Positions 17,620-26,681 of a DNA stretch of 64,000 bases are shown here, one piece after another. This DNA comes from CBDDHT01 sp965227905. Lineage in GTDB: Bacteria; Pseudomonadota; Alphaproteobacteria; Rhizobiales; Methyloligellaceae. Numbering within the stretch: the stretch's first letter is position 1; every line of letters begins with the position of its first letter. A program made the position numbers and the translations under genes. Location: assembly GCA_965227905.1 (NCBI GenBank), contig OZ245780.1, positions 1,922,001-1,986,000 of the forward strand, written 5' to 3'. The notes beneath the pieces were generated by a model. It was not told where the DNA came from, did no database searches, and saw only the letters and a program-made list of their open reading frames with translations.

Positions 17620-19125
17620 TCATTCTGTTTTCGCGCCAATGTCCTCTGGCGTTTTGCCTACACGCCATGCGTCAAACCGCTTTTTCAACGATGCTTCATT
17701 GGCTTTCCACCAGACGTCGTTGAGCTTCAGCGCGGTCCTGAAATTCTTCTCAGTCGTCGGAATGAACGACGCCAATGGAACGTCGGCCTCTGCATGTTTG
17801 ACGACCAGCGGGAGTGCCGATCGACGCATGGGTCCGTAGGGATACCACTGAGCCTGTGCCGCTAGTCGTTCGGGCTGTAGTGCAAAAGATATGAATCGTC
17901 GTGCGCGCTCTTTGTTCGATGATCCCTTGGGAATGGCCCAAAAATCCGTATCGTATATCTGGCTATCCCAAAGGATGGCTGCAGGCGTGTTCTCCGTAAC
18001 GACACTGTTGAAAACGCGTCCGCTGAATGCTGTCGTCATCGCAACCTGTTTCTCGCTGATCAACCGGAGTGGATCCTGGCCGCGGCGCCACCAGACGATA
18101 CTGTCCTTGATCTGATCCAGCTTCGCGAATGCACGCTCGATCCCGGATTCGGTTGCCAATACATGGTAGACTTCGCCGGTGGGTACACCGTCTGCCATGA
18201 GCGCCAATTCAAGCGCATATCTTGGCTCTTGGCGAAGGCCGCGTTTTCCGGGAAATCTCTTGAGATCGAAAAAGTCTTTGGCTTTGGACGGTTTGCGTTT
18301 CTTGAATGCCCGTGTGTCGAATGCGATTACGGAGGACCAGGCCACACTTGCAAGACCGCATTCATGCAAAGCACCGGGAAGGAAGTCGTCCAGCACGGTA
18401 CTTCTGTCATCGGCCTCCAGAATTACGCGATGGTCGAGCTTTTCCAGATGGCCAGCTTCGCAGGCAGCCGCCAATTGCCGCGATCCCAGATCAACGACAT
18501 CCCAGCTCTGTTTGTCTGCATCGCCGAACTCATTCATCGCCGCCGATCGGCCACCATGGACCACCATTGCGATCTTGGTCCCCGTCGCCGCTTCAAAGGG
18601 AGCAGCATATGCGAGATGCTGAGACCGTGCATAGGCACCACCCCAACTCGCGATCGTTAGCGGTGAGTCAATCTTTTCAGGAGCTGCGGGGACGGACGAC
18701 TTTTGCGATGGTGGCGTCACCGCCTCGCTTTCCGTCGACTCTATCTCTTCTTTCGGAATTTCGGGAGGCGGTGAGGTCTCGGTGACATCCGTCGAAGTAT
18801 CATCTTTATGGGATGTCGTACCATCGCTCGTCGTGACCTTTTCCGAGTTGGTTGCATCTGGTGCCGGCCTATCGACGACATCTGTCTTGCGATCGGTCTT
18901 TTGTGGCGGAGAGGCACTGGATAGGCCTTCGCTAGGCGGCGATGCTTGGGACTCGGTACCCTCCGCAGTTCCCGGCGGAGACTGGTCGTCTACCGTCTGG
19001 GTATCTTCGACGACTTTGTTTTCTTTCGGGGCGCTATCGGTCTGCGCTCCAGAAACAACCGGCATCGCTGAAAGGGCGAGAAAGCTAGCCAGAAACACGC
19101 TGCGAGCGACAAAGCTTGAAGCCAT
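17620..19125 (-). CDS. PotD-like ABC solute-binding protein with long acidic linker
   Basis: After a signal peptide (residues 1-27) comes a low-complexity linker of about 120 residues rich in Thr, Ser, Glu, Asp and Pro. The binding domain runs from about 150 to the end (LTIASWGGAYARSQHLAYAAPFEAATG, VVDLGSRQLAAACEAGHLEKLD, SVIAFDTRAF, WDVV..). The domain matches periplasmic spermidine/putrescine-type (SBP family 1) proteins. The linker is not normal for this family and suggests a protein tethered away from the membrane or wall, or one that spans the periplasm. No permease or ATPase is adjacent, so it is an orphan receptor; it may serve a transporter elsewhere or have a non-transport role. Confidence 0.78.
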   Translation of the reverse strand: MASSFVARSVFLASFLALSAMPVVSGAQTDSAPKENKVVEDTQTVDDQSPPGTAEGTESQASPPSEGLSSASPPQKTDRKTDVVDRPAPDATNSEKVTTSDGTTSHKDDTSTDVTETSPPPEIPKEEIESTESEAVTPPSQKSSVPAAPEKIDSPLTIASWGGAYARSQHLAYAAPFEAATGTKIAMVVHGGRSAAMNEFGDADKQSWDVVDLGSRQLAAACEAGHLEKLDHRVILEADDRSTVLDDFLPGALHECGLASVAWSSVIAFDTRAFKKRKPSKAKDFFDLKRFPGKRGLRQEPRYALELALMADGVPTGEVYHVLATESGIERAFAKLDQIKDSIVWWRRGQDPLRLISEKQVAMTTAFSGRVFNSVVTENTPAAILWDSQIYDTDFWAIPKGSSNKERARRFISFALQPERLAAQAQWYPYGPMRRSALPLVVKHAEADVPLASFIPTTEKNFRTALKLNDVWWKANEASLKKRFDAWRVGKTPEDIGAKTE

Positions 19126-19222
19126 GATCCGTTCTTATCTGATTCGATTCAGCGAGAAGTATGCAATGAAATAAGACTGCAGCGCCATTCATGAGTCTGT
19201 GACCGCGGCTGAGCTTACGCGT

Positions 19223-21064
19223 TCAATGCATTTTGCCGAGCATTAACGGTTCAGCGCGATTTGCAGGCCGTGCCATACCATTGCTGGCTTGCTTTTGCTC
19301 GAGACGGAAGGTCGGTTCCGTCAGCGGCCCTTGGATAATCAATGAGTCGACAAGTTCTGCAACGATATTGCCAAACCTTGGAACACGGCCCAAGGCTGCA
19401 TTCGCAACGTTAAACCGCCATTGAAGTTTGCGCGTTGCGATATCTATCGTTCCGCGACCGGTCACTGTCGTACGTCCTGAGACAACCTCGAGCTTATCGG
19501 ATTTTGCGTTGCCATCGCCAAGTTCGAAGCTTGCCGTCAATGTTTCGAAGTTTCGCGAATTCCCGAGGACCGATTGCCAACCGCGGAGCGTTCGCTTGCG
19601 AGCGGCGGTAATGACCTTCAGTGGATCGATACTCAGCTTGCCGGTCTGCATCTTGATCGAAAGTTCACCGTCGACTTTCTCAATCAGCTCACGCGTGGTG
19701 CTTCCTTCGCTCGACAAGGCGAGGGAAAGTGCAGTGCTGGAGCTGGTAATGGGGCTGTCGGGAATAAAGAGCTCGATGCAGGTTTCCGGCGTGAGCTTGT
19801 CGAAATCGGCGGCAAGCTGCATTCGTGGACGGTTCTTGCCGGCATCAAGTTCCATGCGCCCGCTCCCCGTGCCGCCACACATGTCAAAGATCGCGAATTC
19901 TGCGGCCAGGACCCCGGATTTCAAAGTCAAAGTGAGTGCGGTTTCCCCGATCGAGATCGGTTTTGCCTTCAGCTCCGAGGCGGACAGTCTGAGGTCGGCG
20001 TCGAAATGATGCAGGAGTGGAAACGTCAGACTCTTGCCCGCACTGGGTGTCGATTTGACGTCGGCACTCTTGGATGGTGGTGCGAGATACTGTGAAAGAT
20101 GCAGATCCGTCAGTGCAAGCGTGCCCTCAAGAGCCGGGCGAGGCGTCGCATATTGTAACGCAAGCGCGCCAGATGCCCGATTGCCGTCAAGCTCGAAGCG
20201 GCCATTGTCGACGGCGATCTTCTGGTCGGCCCAATTGACACTTCCTGTTGCCGTAAACCGATTTAGTCCGTGACCCTCCGGAACAAGCAGTCCGATCCAG
20301 TTCACGAAATTCCTGAGATGCGGGACCTGAACTTCGAGCGTTCCTGCGATCTGGGCGTCGTCCGTAATCGTAGCCTCGCCCTGAATGCGACCTGCGATCA
20401 TTGGCCCTGCGACAATCAAATCGACTTGAGACTTGGCAGAATTTGCCACGATCTTTGGTGCATCGCTTTCTAGCGTGAATTCAACCGGTTGGCCGCGCCA
20501 GGAGAACGTCCCTTGACCTGACATTGAGCCGTTGTCGGCGAGTGCGACTTCAATCGAGATTGCTGTGAATTGTTTCTTGCCGTTCTCATTCACGAAGTCG
20601 GCCGCGCCGCGCTCGATTGAGAGCTGCCCGAATGGTGATGTCCGGAGTGTCTCGACGACAAGTTCGGCCCGGTCGGTCGGCGTTTCTTTTGGGCTTGCGG
20701 CAAATTCAAGCCTTGGTTCTGTCAGATGAACACGATCCACCTGCAAGTTGCCACTGATCAGGGACCATAGGTCGAGTTCGATCCGCAGGCCCTTAGACTC
20801 CATTGCTTTGAAAGTAGGAACCCGGTCTGCGTTCACGACAGTGACGCGTTCGACCTCTAACGTCATACTCGGAAGATATGAGACAGTAATAGGGCCAAGC
20901 AGCCTGACGGTGCCGCCGGTCCAGTCTGCCAGTTTTTGGGAAATCTGAGTGCGAAGAAGTTCGCTATCGAGAAGTGCGGCCCGTCCAAGAGCGAAGCTTA
21001 ATGCGAGCATAACCAGAGACCCTACCGCAAAAACGGCAATCGCCATCTGTGCTCGATTCTTCAT
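19223..21064 (-). CDS. AsmA-family protein
   Basis: The 613-residue protein begins with a single membrane helix (MAIAVFAVGSLVMLALSFALG). A long beta-rich periplasmic region of the AsmA type follows, with the N-terminal signature (DWTGGTVRLLGPITVSYLPSMTLEVERVTV) and the C-terminal AsmA-like repeat (ELSIKMQTGKLSIDPL...TLTASFELGDGNAKSDKLEVVSGRTTVTGRGTIDIATRKLQW). AsmA-like proteins are thought to bridge the inner and outer membranes and to carry or regulate phospholipids. It stands alone in this window, upstream of the PotD-like gene on the same strand. Confidence 0.85.
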   Translation of the reverse strand: MKNRAQMAIAVFAVGSLVMLALSFALGRAALLDSELLRTQISQKLADWTGGTVRLLGPITVSYLPSMTLEVERVTVVNADRVPTFKAMESKGLRIELDLWSLISGNLQVDRVHLTEPRLEFAASPKETPTDRAELVVETLRTSPFGQLSIERGAADFVNENGKKQFTAISIEVALADNGSMSGQGTFSWRGQPVEFTLESDAPKIVANSAKSQVDLIVAGPMIAGRIQGEATITDDAQIAGTLEVQVPHLRNFVNWIGLLVPEGHGLNRFTATGSVNWADQKIAVDNGRFELDGNRASGALALQYATPRPALEGTLALTDLHLSQYLAPPSKSADVKSTPSAGKSLTFPLLHHFDADLRLSASELKAKPISIGETALTLTLKSGVLAAEFAIFDMCGGTGSGRMELDAGKNRPRMQLAADFDKLTPETCIELFIPDSPITSSSTALSLALSSEGSTTRELIEKVDGELSIKMQTGKLSIDPLKVITAARKRTLRGWQSVLGNSRNFETLTASFELGDGNAKSDKLEVVSGRTTVTGRGTIDIATRKLQWRFNVANAALGRVPRFGNIVAELVDSLIIQGPLTEPTFRLEQKQASNGMARPANRAEPLMLGKMH

Positions 21065-21222
21065 ACGACCCCACGACTAAAGCTACAAACATTACTCAAC
21101 CCCACTCACACGCTTGCCAGGCGCGCAATCAATCAATCCCTTCATGCCTTTTTGGCTTATTACTGTCACCAGAATCGGTGCCAGCCCCGTGAGTTTTCTT
21201 TTAGACTGTTTCGAGGCAGATT

Positions 21223-21240
21223 GCGACCCCTACCGGTCGC
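21223..21240. promoter_or_regulatory. Palindrome in the acetoacetyl-CoA synthetase leader
   Basis: GCGACC-N6-GGTCGC lies 10 bases before the ribosome-binding site of the gene at 21264. It could be an operator or a leader hairpin. No family assignment is possible. Confidence 0.3.
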
Positions 21241-21263
21241 TATGATGCATAAGGAGTATGTTG

Positions 21264-23219
21264 ATGACGGGTCCGCTGTGGAAACCTGGCGATGAGATGA
21301 CCAGGGAAAGCAATCTGGTGCATTTCATGGCCCGAATGCACGCCGCCACTGGGCTGGCCATCGACGATGTTCGATCGCTTCATCTTGCATCGCTCGAGAA
21401 ACCAGGCGAATTCTGGTCTCTCATCTGGGATGAGTGCGGTATTATTGGCGAGAAAGGTGCAGAACCCTTTGTCGTCGACGGCAACAAGATGCCCGGGGCT
21501 TCGTTCTTTCCGAATGCGAGACTGAACTTCGCAGAGAATCTTTTGCGCTCGGATGGCGATGAATCGGCCCTTGTTTTCTGGTGCGAGGATTCGGTCCGGC
21601 GCCAGGTGAGTTGGCGCGAATTGCGGGCCAGTGTTTCGCGTCTTCAGCAGTTGCTTCGCTCCCTTGGCGTGGGATCAGGCGACCGCGTCGCGGCAATGAT
21701 GCCAAATCTGCCGGAGACGATTGCAGCGATGCTTGCGGCGACTTCGCTCGGCGCAATCTGGTCGTCATGCTCTCCGGATTTCGGACCGCAGGGTGTGATT
21801 GATCGCTTCGGTCAGATCGAGCCGAAGGTGCTCATTGCCTGTGACGGTTATTTCTATAACGGCAAGCAATTTGGTTGTGGCGAGAAACTGCGTGAGGTTC
21901 TGGCGTCGCTCCCGAGCGTCAAACAGACGTTGATTGTGCCTTATCTCGGCAAGGCAGCAGAGGTCGCCGACGGTCTTGAACGGGCGGTCGCATGGGACGA
22001 CGCGTTGGAACCGTTCCAGGCGCAGGAACTCGTCTTCGAGCGCTTGCCCTTTGCTCATCCGCTCTACATTTTGTTTTCGTCAGGGACGACGGGCGTTCCC
22101 AAATGCATTCTGCATTCGGCTGGTGGAACGCTTATTCAGCATCTCAAAGAGCATCAGCTCCACTGCAATTTGAAAGCGGGCGAGAAATTCTTTTACTTCA
22201 CGACCTGTGGTTGGATGATGTGGAATTGGCTTGTATCGGGCTTGGCGTCGGGGGCAACGCTTCTGCTTTATGATGGCTCGCCATTCTATCCGAGCGGGGA
22301 GGTTCTCTTCGACTATGCCGATGCAGAAGAGATGGCCATATTCGGCACCTCCGCCAAATACATTGATGCCGTCAAGAAAGCCGGCCTAAGGCCGCGTGAC
22401 AGTCATCGTCTGGAGCATTTGCGCATGATGGCCTCGACCGGATCGCCACTGGCGCCGGAAAGCTTCGAGTTCATTTATGACGGAATCAAGCCGGATATGC
22501 ATCTGGCGTCGATCGCCGGAGGAACCGACATCGTCTCCTGTTTTGTTCTGGGAAATCCGCTACTTCCCGTTTGGACCGGCGAAATCCAGGGGCCAGGTCT
22601 GGGTATGGCGGTCGATGTCTTCGATGACGATGGAAATAGCGTTGCCGATGGAAAAGGGGAACTCGTCTGCACAAAGCCCTTTCCATCGATGCCGATCGGT
22701 TTCTGGAACGATCCCGATGGACAAAAATATCGCGATGCCTATTTCGCCCGGTTCGACAATGTATGGCATCACGGAGACTTTGCGGCATGGACCTCTCACG
22801 GCGGGATGATTATCCACGGCCGCTCGGATGCAACGCTCAATCCGGGCGGGGTCCGGATTGGAACGGCAGAGATCTATCGCCAGGTCGAGCAACTCGATGA
22901 GGTTCGTGAGTCGATTGTCATCGGTCAGCAGTGGGACGACGACGTTCGTGTGATCCTGTTTGTCATATTGGATGGCGACGCCGTTCTCGATGACGAACTC
23001 GAGACCCGCATCAAGCGGCGCATCCGGGATGGAGCCTCTCCCAGGCATGTGCCTGCAAAGATCGTCGCCGTGCCGGATATTCCGCGCACGAAGTCTGGAA
23101 AGATCACCGAGATCGCGGTGCGCGACATTGTGCATGGTCGTGACATCAAGAACAAAGAGGCGCTAGCCAATCCGGAAGCGCTGGATTTCTACCGCGATCG
23201 GCCCGAGCTGACGGGGTGA
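21264..23219 (+). CDS. aacS: Acetoacetyl-CoA synthetase
   Basis: This 651-residue acyl-adenylate ligase activates acetoacetate to acetoacetyl-CoA, feeding ketone bodies and polyhydroxybutyrate turnover into central metabolism. The AMP-binding motif ILFSSGTTGVPKCILHSAGG, the AacS-typical FYFTTCGWMMWNWL and the C-terminal PRTKSGKITE lysine region are all visible. AAGGAG at 21251-21256 is seven bases before the ATG at 21264; an ATG at 21258 would be only one base from it. Length fits the family. Phasin genes elsewhere in the window fit a PHB-storing cell. Confidence 0.95.
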   Translation: MTGPLWKPGDEMTRESNLVHFMARMHAATGLAIDDVRSLHLASLEKPGEFWSLIWDECGIIGEKGAEPFVVDGNKMPGASFFPNARLNFAENLLRSDGDESALVFWCEDSVRRQVSWRELRASVSRLQQLLRSLGVGSGDRVAAMMPNLPETIAAMLAATSLGAIWSSCSPDFGPQGVIDRFGQIEPKVLIACDGYFYNGKQFGCGEKLREVLASLPSVKQTLIVPYLGKAAEVADGLERAVAWDDALEPFQAQELVFERLPFAHPLYILFSSGTTGVPKCILHSAGGTLIQHLKEHQLHCNLKAGEKFFYFTTCGWMMWNWLVSGLASGATLLLYDGSPFYPSGEVLFDYADAEEMAIFGTSAKYIDAVKKAGLRPRDSHRLEHLRMMASTGSPLAPESFEFIYDGIKPDMHLASIAGGTDIVSCFVLGNPLLPVWTGEIQGPGLGMAVDVFDDDGNSVADGKGELVCTKPFPSMPIGFWNDPDGQKYRDAYFARFDNVWHHGDFAAWTSHGGMIIHGRSDATLNPGGVRIGTAEIYRQVEQLDEVRESIVIGQQWDDDVRVILFVILDGDAVLDDELETRIKRRIRDGASPRHVPAKIVAVPDIPRTKSGKITEIAVRDIVHGRDIKNKEALANPEALDFYRDRPELTG

Positions 23220-23238
23220 ACGTTTGTAATGCTGAAGA

Positions 23239-23324
23239 CCTGAAGCCGGCCCGCTCCCCCGTCCCAACCACCCCGAGGGTACCTTTATTGGGTGGTTGGG
23301 ACGGGGGAGCGGGCCGGCTTCAGG
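23239..23324. repeat. Long perfect palindrome, copy 1 of a repeat pair; bidirectional terminator
   Basis: Two perfectly complementary 35-base arms (23239-23273 and 23290-23324) surround a 16-base loop. The outer arm starts CCTGAAGCCGGCCCG. It lies between the convergent genes aacS and the ABC permease, so it probably ends transcription from both. A near-identical palindrome occurs at 26570-26668 with its loop in the opposite orientation, which shows these are copies of one repeat and not independent terminators. Confidence 0.85.
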
Positions 23325-23342
23325 CTCTTTGAAAGAGCATAA

Positions 23343-25046
23343 CTATCGATCAGCACCAATCCCTGGCCGCCCGGCCGCAATGGCGCGGTGGATCAGAATG
23401 ACGGGTGCAAGACCGATGATCACAATGGTCAAGGCTGCAGGGGCCGCATCTTCGAATTGATCAAGAGAGGCCAACGTGTAGACGTGCGTTGCCAGCGTAT
23501 CGAAGTTGAAGGGCCGCAGGAGCAGCGTTGCCGGCAACTCCTTCATGGAATCGACGAAAACCAGCAATGCGGCGGCGCCAAGGGCAGGGGTGAGGATCGG
23601 CAGATGGACCCGCCAGAGCGTCTGGCTGACGGTTGCGCCGAGCGTCCGCGCGGCTGCATCGAGATTTCTGGACGTCTTGGCCAGGCCGGCTTCGATGCCC
23701 CCGAGTGAAATCGCCAGGAAGCGCACCGAATAGGCAAGAATGATCGCAAAGGCACTGCCCGAAAGGACCAGTCCGGTCGAAATGCCGAACATGCTGCGGA
23801 AGGCGGCGTCCACCGCATTGTCGAAGTTCGCGAGAGGGACCAGAATCCCGACGGCCAGCACGGTGCCGGGGACCGCATAACCGATCCCGGCAAGGTTCGT
23901 CATTGTGTGAACCAGCTTGGAACGTGTGGCGCGGCGCGCATAGGCGAGGATGACGCCAAAGGTTACGGCAAGCGCGGAGGCGGCGACCGCGAGTAGCAGA
24001 CTATGTTTGCCGGCTTGCCAGAATGCGGCCTGGGTTGCCTGGTCGATATTGTCGACTGCCGAGCTGACAAGGCTGGCAACCGGGATGACGAAGCCGATAA
24101 GGAGCGGTAGGGCGCAGGCAAGCGTTGCGAACATTTGCCCAAGAGGGGAGAGATGGTTCTCGGGCAGATGACGATATTTTCCCGTTGTGTGATGGAAGCG
24201 CTGACCGCTGCGCCCGGCGCGTTCGATCCAGATCAGCGTGAAGACGAACAACAGCATGACACAGGAAATCTGGGCTGCGCCCGTCAGGCTGCCGCGCTCC
24301 AACCAGGTCGTATAGATGCTGACCGTCAGTGTATTGACGCCGAGAAACTCGACGGCGCCTATGTCGTTCAGGCACTCCATGAGTGCCAGTGAGACGCCGA
24401 CCGCGAGGGCAGGGCGCGCAAGCGGGATGGCAACGGAGCGAAAAGCCCCCCATGCGGTCCGTCCCAAAGTGCGGCTGACCTCGAGCGCGCAGACCGATTG
24501 TTGCAGGAAGCTCGCCCGTGCTGTGAGATAGACATACGGATAGAGGACGAACGACATCACGAAAATCGCACCGCCCAAAGAACGAATATCCGGGAACCAG
24601 TAGTCGGCGGCGTTCTGCCATCCGAACATTGCGCGAAGGCTGGTCTGAAGCGTGCCTGAATAGTCCAGCAATTCGAGATAGGAAAACGCGATGATGTAGG
24701 TCGGCATGGCCAGTGGAATGAGAAGCATCCATTCGAAAAAGCGCCGGCCTGGAAAGCGATACATGGTCACAAGCCAGGCCGTACCGGTGCCGACGATGAG
24801 CGTAATGATTCCAACCCCGGCCATGAGGCCCAAAGTGCGGGCAACGGCCAGTGGCAGTACGGTGGAAATAAGGTGCGGCCATGTATCGCCGCTTGAGCCG
24901 GCCGCCAACACGGCGATCGCTGCGATCGGTGCTCCGATGACGATCGTGATCAACAGCGCACCGAGTGACCAGCCGAAATTTCCGGACTCGTGCACACGGC
25001 CGATCCCGTTGTCGACCCAACGCCGAATGTCGCTCGCAATGGACAT
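23343..25046 (-). CDS. ABC transporter permease with two permease domains (FbpB/ThiP-like)
   Basis: This 567-residue membrane protein has about 12 hydrophobic segments arranged as two binding-protein-dependent permease units. Each has an EAA-type loop that contacts the ATPase: SRTLGRTAWGAFRSVAIPLARPAL and AARTLGATVSQTLWRVHLPILTPAL. Such double permeases serve ferric iron, thiamine or related importers. No ATPase or binding protein gene is next to it; the usual three-gene operon is missing, and the gene is boxed between a repeat palindrome and a divergent hydrolase gene. The substrate is unknown. Confidence 0.88.
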   Translation of the reverse strand: MSIASDIRRWVDNGIGRVHESGNFGWSLGALLITIVIGAPIAAIAVLAAGSSGDTWPHLISTVLPLAVARTLGLMAGVGIITLIVGTGTAWLVTMYRFPGRRFFEWMLLIPLAMPTYIIAFSYLELLDYSGTLQTSLRAMFGWQNAADYWFPDIRSLGGAIFVMSFVLYPYVYLTARASFLQQSVCALEVSRTLGRTAWGAFRSVAIPLARPALAVGVSLALMECLNDIGAVEFLGVNTLTVSIYTTWLERGSLTGAAQISCVMLLFVFTLIWIERAGRSGQRFHHTTGKYRHLPENHLSPLGQMFATLACALPLLIGFVIPVASLVSSAVDNIDQATQAAFWQAGKHSLLLAVAASALAVTFGVILAYARRATRSKLVHTMTNLAGIGYAVPGTVLAVGILVPLANFDNAVDAAFRSMFGISTGLVLSGSAFAIILAYSVRFLAISLGGIEAGLAKTSRNLDAAARTLGATVSQTLWRVHLPILTPALGAAALLVFVDSMKELPATLLLRPFNFDTLATHVYTLASLDQFEDAAPAALTIVIIGLAPVILIHRAIAAGRPGIGADR

Positions 25047-25139
25047 GCGGCACCTCTATAGATATCGCAAACAGCCGGCAAGCCGGCTCGTCGCTTCGTT
25101 CGCAGGGAAGCGGACGAGGTTCCAGCAAACAGGGCTCTC

Positions 25140-26558
25140 ATGAAATTGCGGTTTGCAGCCGGTATTGTAGCGTTTTTGGCGATTATTGTGACCTGGGCAC
25201 TATGGCAGAACGCGCCTGTGATGCGTCTGGGGGCAGCTTGGTACGCCAAGACGCTATGCTCGGGTGTTTTTGTCGGCGGGCGTGAACCGCAGCGCGTTGT
25301 TGAAGAAGACGTGCTGCTCGGCATGAGCTCAGGCCTCAGACGATATCAATCCAAGATCGACCGCTCCCGCAGCCTCGTGACGGCTTCGTTCTTTGGATTT
25401 TTCCAGGCGGAAGCGCTGTATCGACCCGGTCTGGGTTGCACATTGCTCACGGGTACCGACGTTCAGGCCTTGCAGGCTCAGATGCCAGCGCAGCCGCTGA
25501 GAAGTCAGACCCCGTCCGATACGCAGGCTTGGCCATACGGAACGTCAGCGGCGTCCGTCGCCACAAACGGATCGAACGCCCTCACCGCATTCGTCGATGC
25601 CCAGTTCACCGAGCCTGATCCGGACAAGCCACGTCGCACGCGCGCCATCGTTGTTGTTCATCGGGGCAGGCTTGTCGCCGAACGCTACGCAGATGGCCTC
25701 GATGCGCGCTCACCCTTGCCAGGTTGGTCCATGGCGAAAAGTGCCGTGAACGCCCTGGTGGGCATTCTGGTCGGAGAAGGATTGCTGTCGCTTGACGATA
25801 CAAATCTCCGCAGTGAATGGAGCAGCAATGACGATCCGCGCCGTAACATCACCGTGGCGCATCTCATGCGCATGACGAGCGGTCTGGCGTTCGGCGATCC
25901 CGATGCGGGGCGGCTCAATGACGTGCGCCGTATGCTGTATCTGAACAAGAGCACTGCAGCATATGCTGCAGCCAAGCCGAAACTGGCAGAACCCGGCAGT
26001 CTTTGGTCCTATTCGAGTGGTTCGACCAGCATACTTTCTGCCATTGTCAAAGAAGCGGCATCCCGGCGAGCAGCGCCCGAGATTTCATTCCCGCAATCGG
26101 CACTATTCGGCAAGCTTGGGATGTTCAGCGCGATCCTGGAACGCGATGGCGAGGGAACGCTGGTCGGTTCGGCCTTCCTTCACGCAAGTGCGCGAGACTG
26201 GGCCCGCCTCGGACTCTTCTATCTGCAAGATGGCGTGTGGCGCGGGCAGCGCATATTGCCCGAGGGCTGGGTGACGTTCTCGCGCAGCCCGGTGAAAGGA
26301 TCGAAGGGCGCCTATGGCGCTCATTTTTGGCTTCGGGCATCCAATTCCATTCGTCCTAATGAAACGGACCGCGGCGACCTGCCGGACGATGCATTTTTCA
26401 TGTTGGGTCGTGGAGGCCAAATGGTGGCAATGGTTCCATCCAGGGATGTTGTTGTGGTCCGTTTAGGGCTGACCCGGGATCGCTCCGCGTGGGAGCCGGA
26501 ACGCTTCGTTACGGATCTCATCGCGCTCCTGCCAGACGATCGGTCTCCTGCGCGATAA
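25140..26558 (+). CDS. Serine hydrolase, beta-lactamase class C-like
   Basis: The 472-residue protein has an N-terminal hydrophobic anchor (about residues 4-22). A penicillin-binding-like serine hydrolase domain follows, with the SxxK motif GWSMAKS (S197, K200), a YxS-type motif in LWSYSSGSTS, and a GRGGQ segment in the position of the third (KTG/HTG) motif. It resembles 6-aminohexanoate-dimer hydrolase/EstB-type proteins (amide or ester hydrolysis) more than true beta-lactamases. It is divergent from the ABC permease with 93 bases between the starts, so the two may be co-regulated. The substrate is not known. Confidence 0.85.
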   Translation: MKLRFAAGIVAFLAIIVTWALWQNAPVMRLGAAWYAKTLCSGVFVGGREPQRVVEEDVLLGMSSGLRRYQSKIDRSRSLVTASFFGFFQAEALYRPGLGCTLLTGTDVQALQAQMPAQPLRSQTPSDTQAWPYGTSAASVATNGSNALTAFVDAQFTEPDPDKPRRTRAIVVVHRGRLVAERYADGLDARSPLPGWSMAKSAVNALVGILVGEGLLSLDDTNLRSEWSSNDDPRRNITVAHLMRMTSGLAFGDPDAGRLNDVRRMLYLNKSTAAYAAAKPKLAEPGSLWSYSSGSTSILSAIVKEAASRRAAPEISFPQSALFGKLGMFSAILERDGEGTLVGSAFLHASARDWARLGLFYLQDGVWRGQRILPEGWVTFSRSPVKGSKGAYGAHFWLRASNSIRPNETDRGDLPDDAFFMLGRGGQMVAMVPSRDVVVVRLGLTRDRSAWEPERFVTDLIALLPDDRSPAR

Positions 26559-26569
26559 ATGTTGGTTCT

Positions 26570-26668
26570 CGAAAGTCCTGAAGCCAGCCCGCTCCCCCGG
26601 CCCAACCACCCAATAAGGGTACCCACGGGGTGGTTGGGCCGGGGAGCGGGCCGGCTTCAGGACTTTCG
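26570..26668. repeat. Long palindrome, copy 2 of a repeat pair; bidirectional terminator
   Basis: Arms of about 42 bases (26570-26611 and 26628-26668) pair with one mismatch and one single-base bulge. The core matches the palindrome at 23239-23324 almost base for base. The loop, AATAAGGGTACCCACG, is close to the reverse complement of the loop of copy 1, so the copies lie in opposite orientation. It separates the convergent hydrolase and histidine kinase genes. Confidence 0.83.
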
Positions 26669-26681
26669 AATTGGCACTAAC

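Noticed and set aside
24001..25128. Arg/His-rich 375-residue frame overlapping the ABC permease
   Set aside because: Composition is that of an out-of-frame reading; the permease frame has clear membrane helices and EAA loops.
25140..26558. True class C beta-lactamase
   Set aside because: The SxxK motif is present, but the wider sequence is closer to 6-aminohexanoate-dimer hydrolase-like proteins and the third motif is not KTG.
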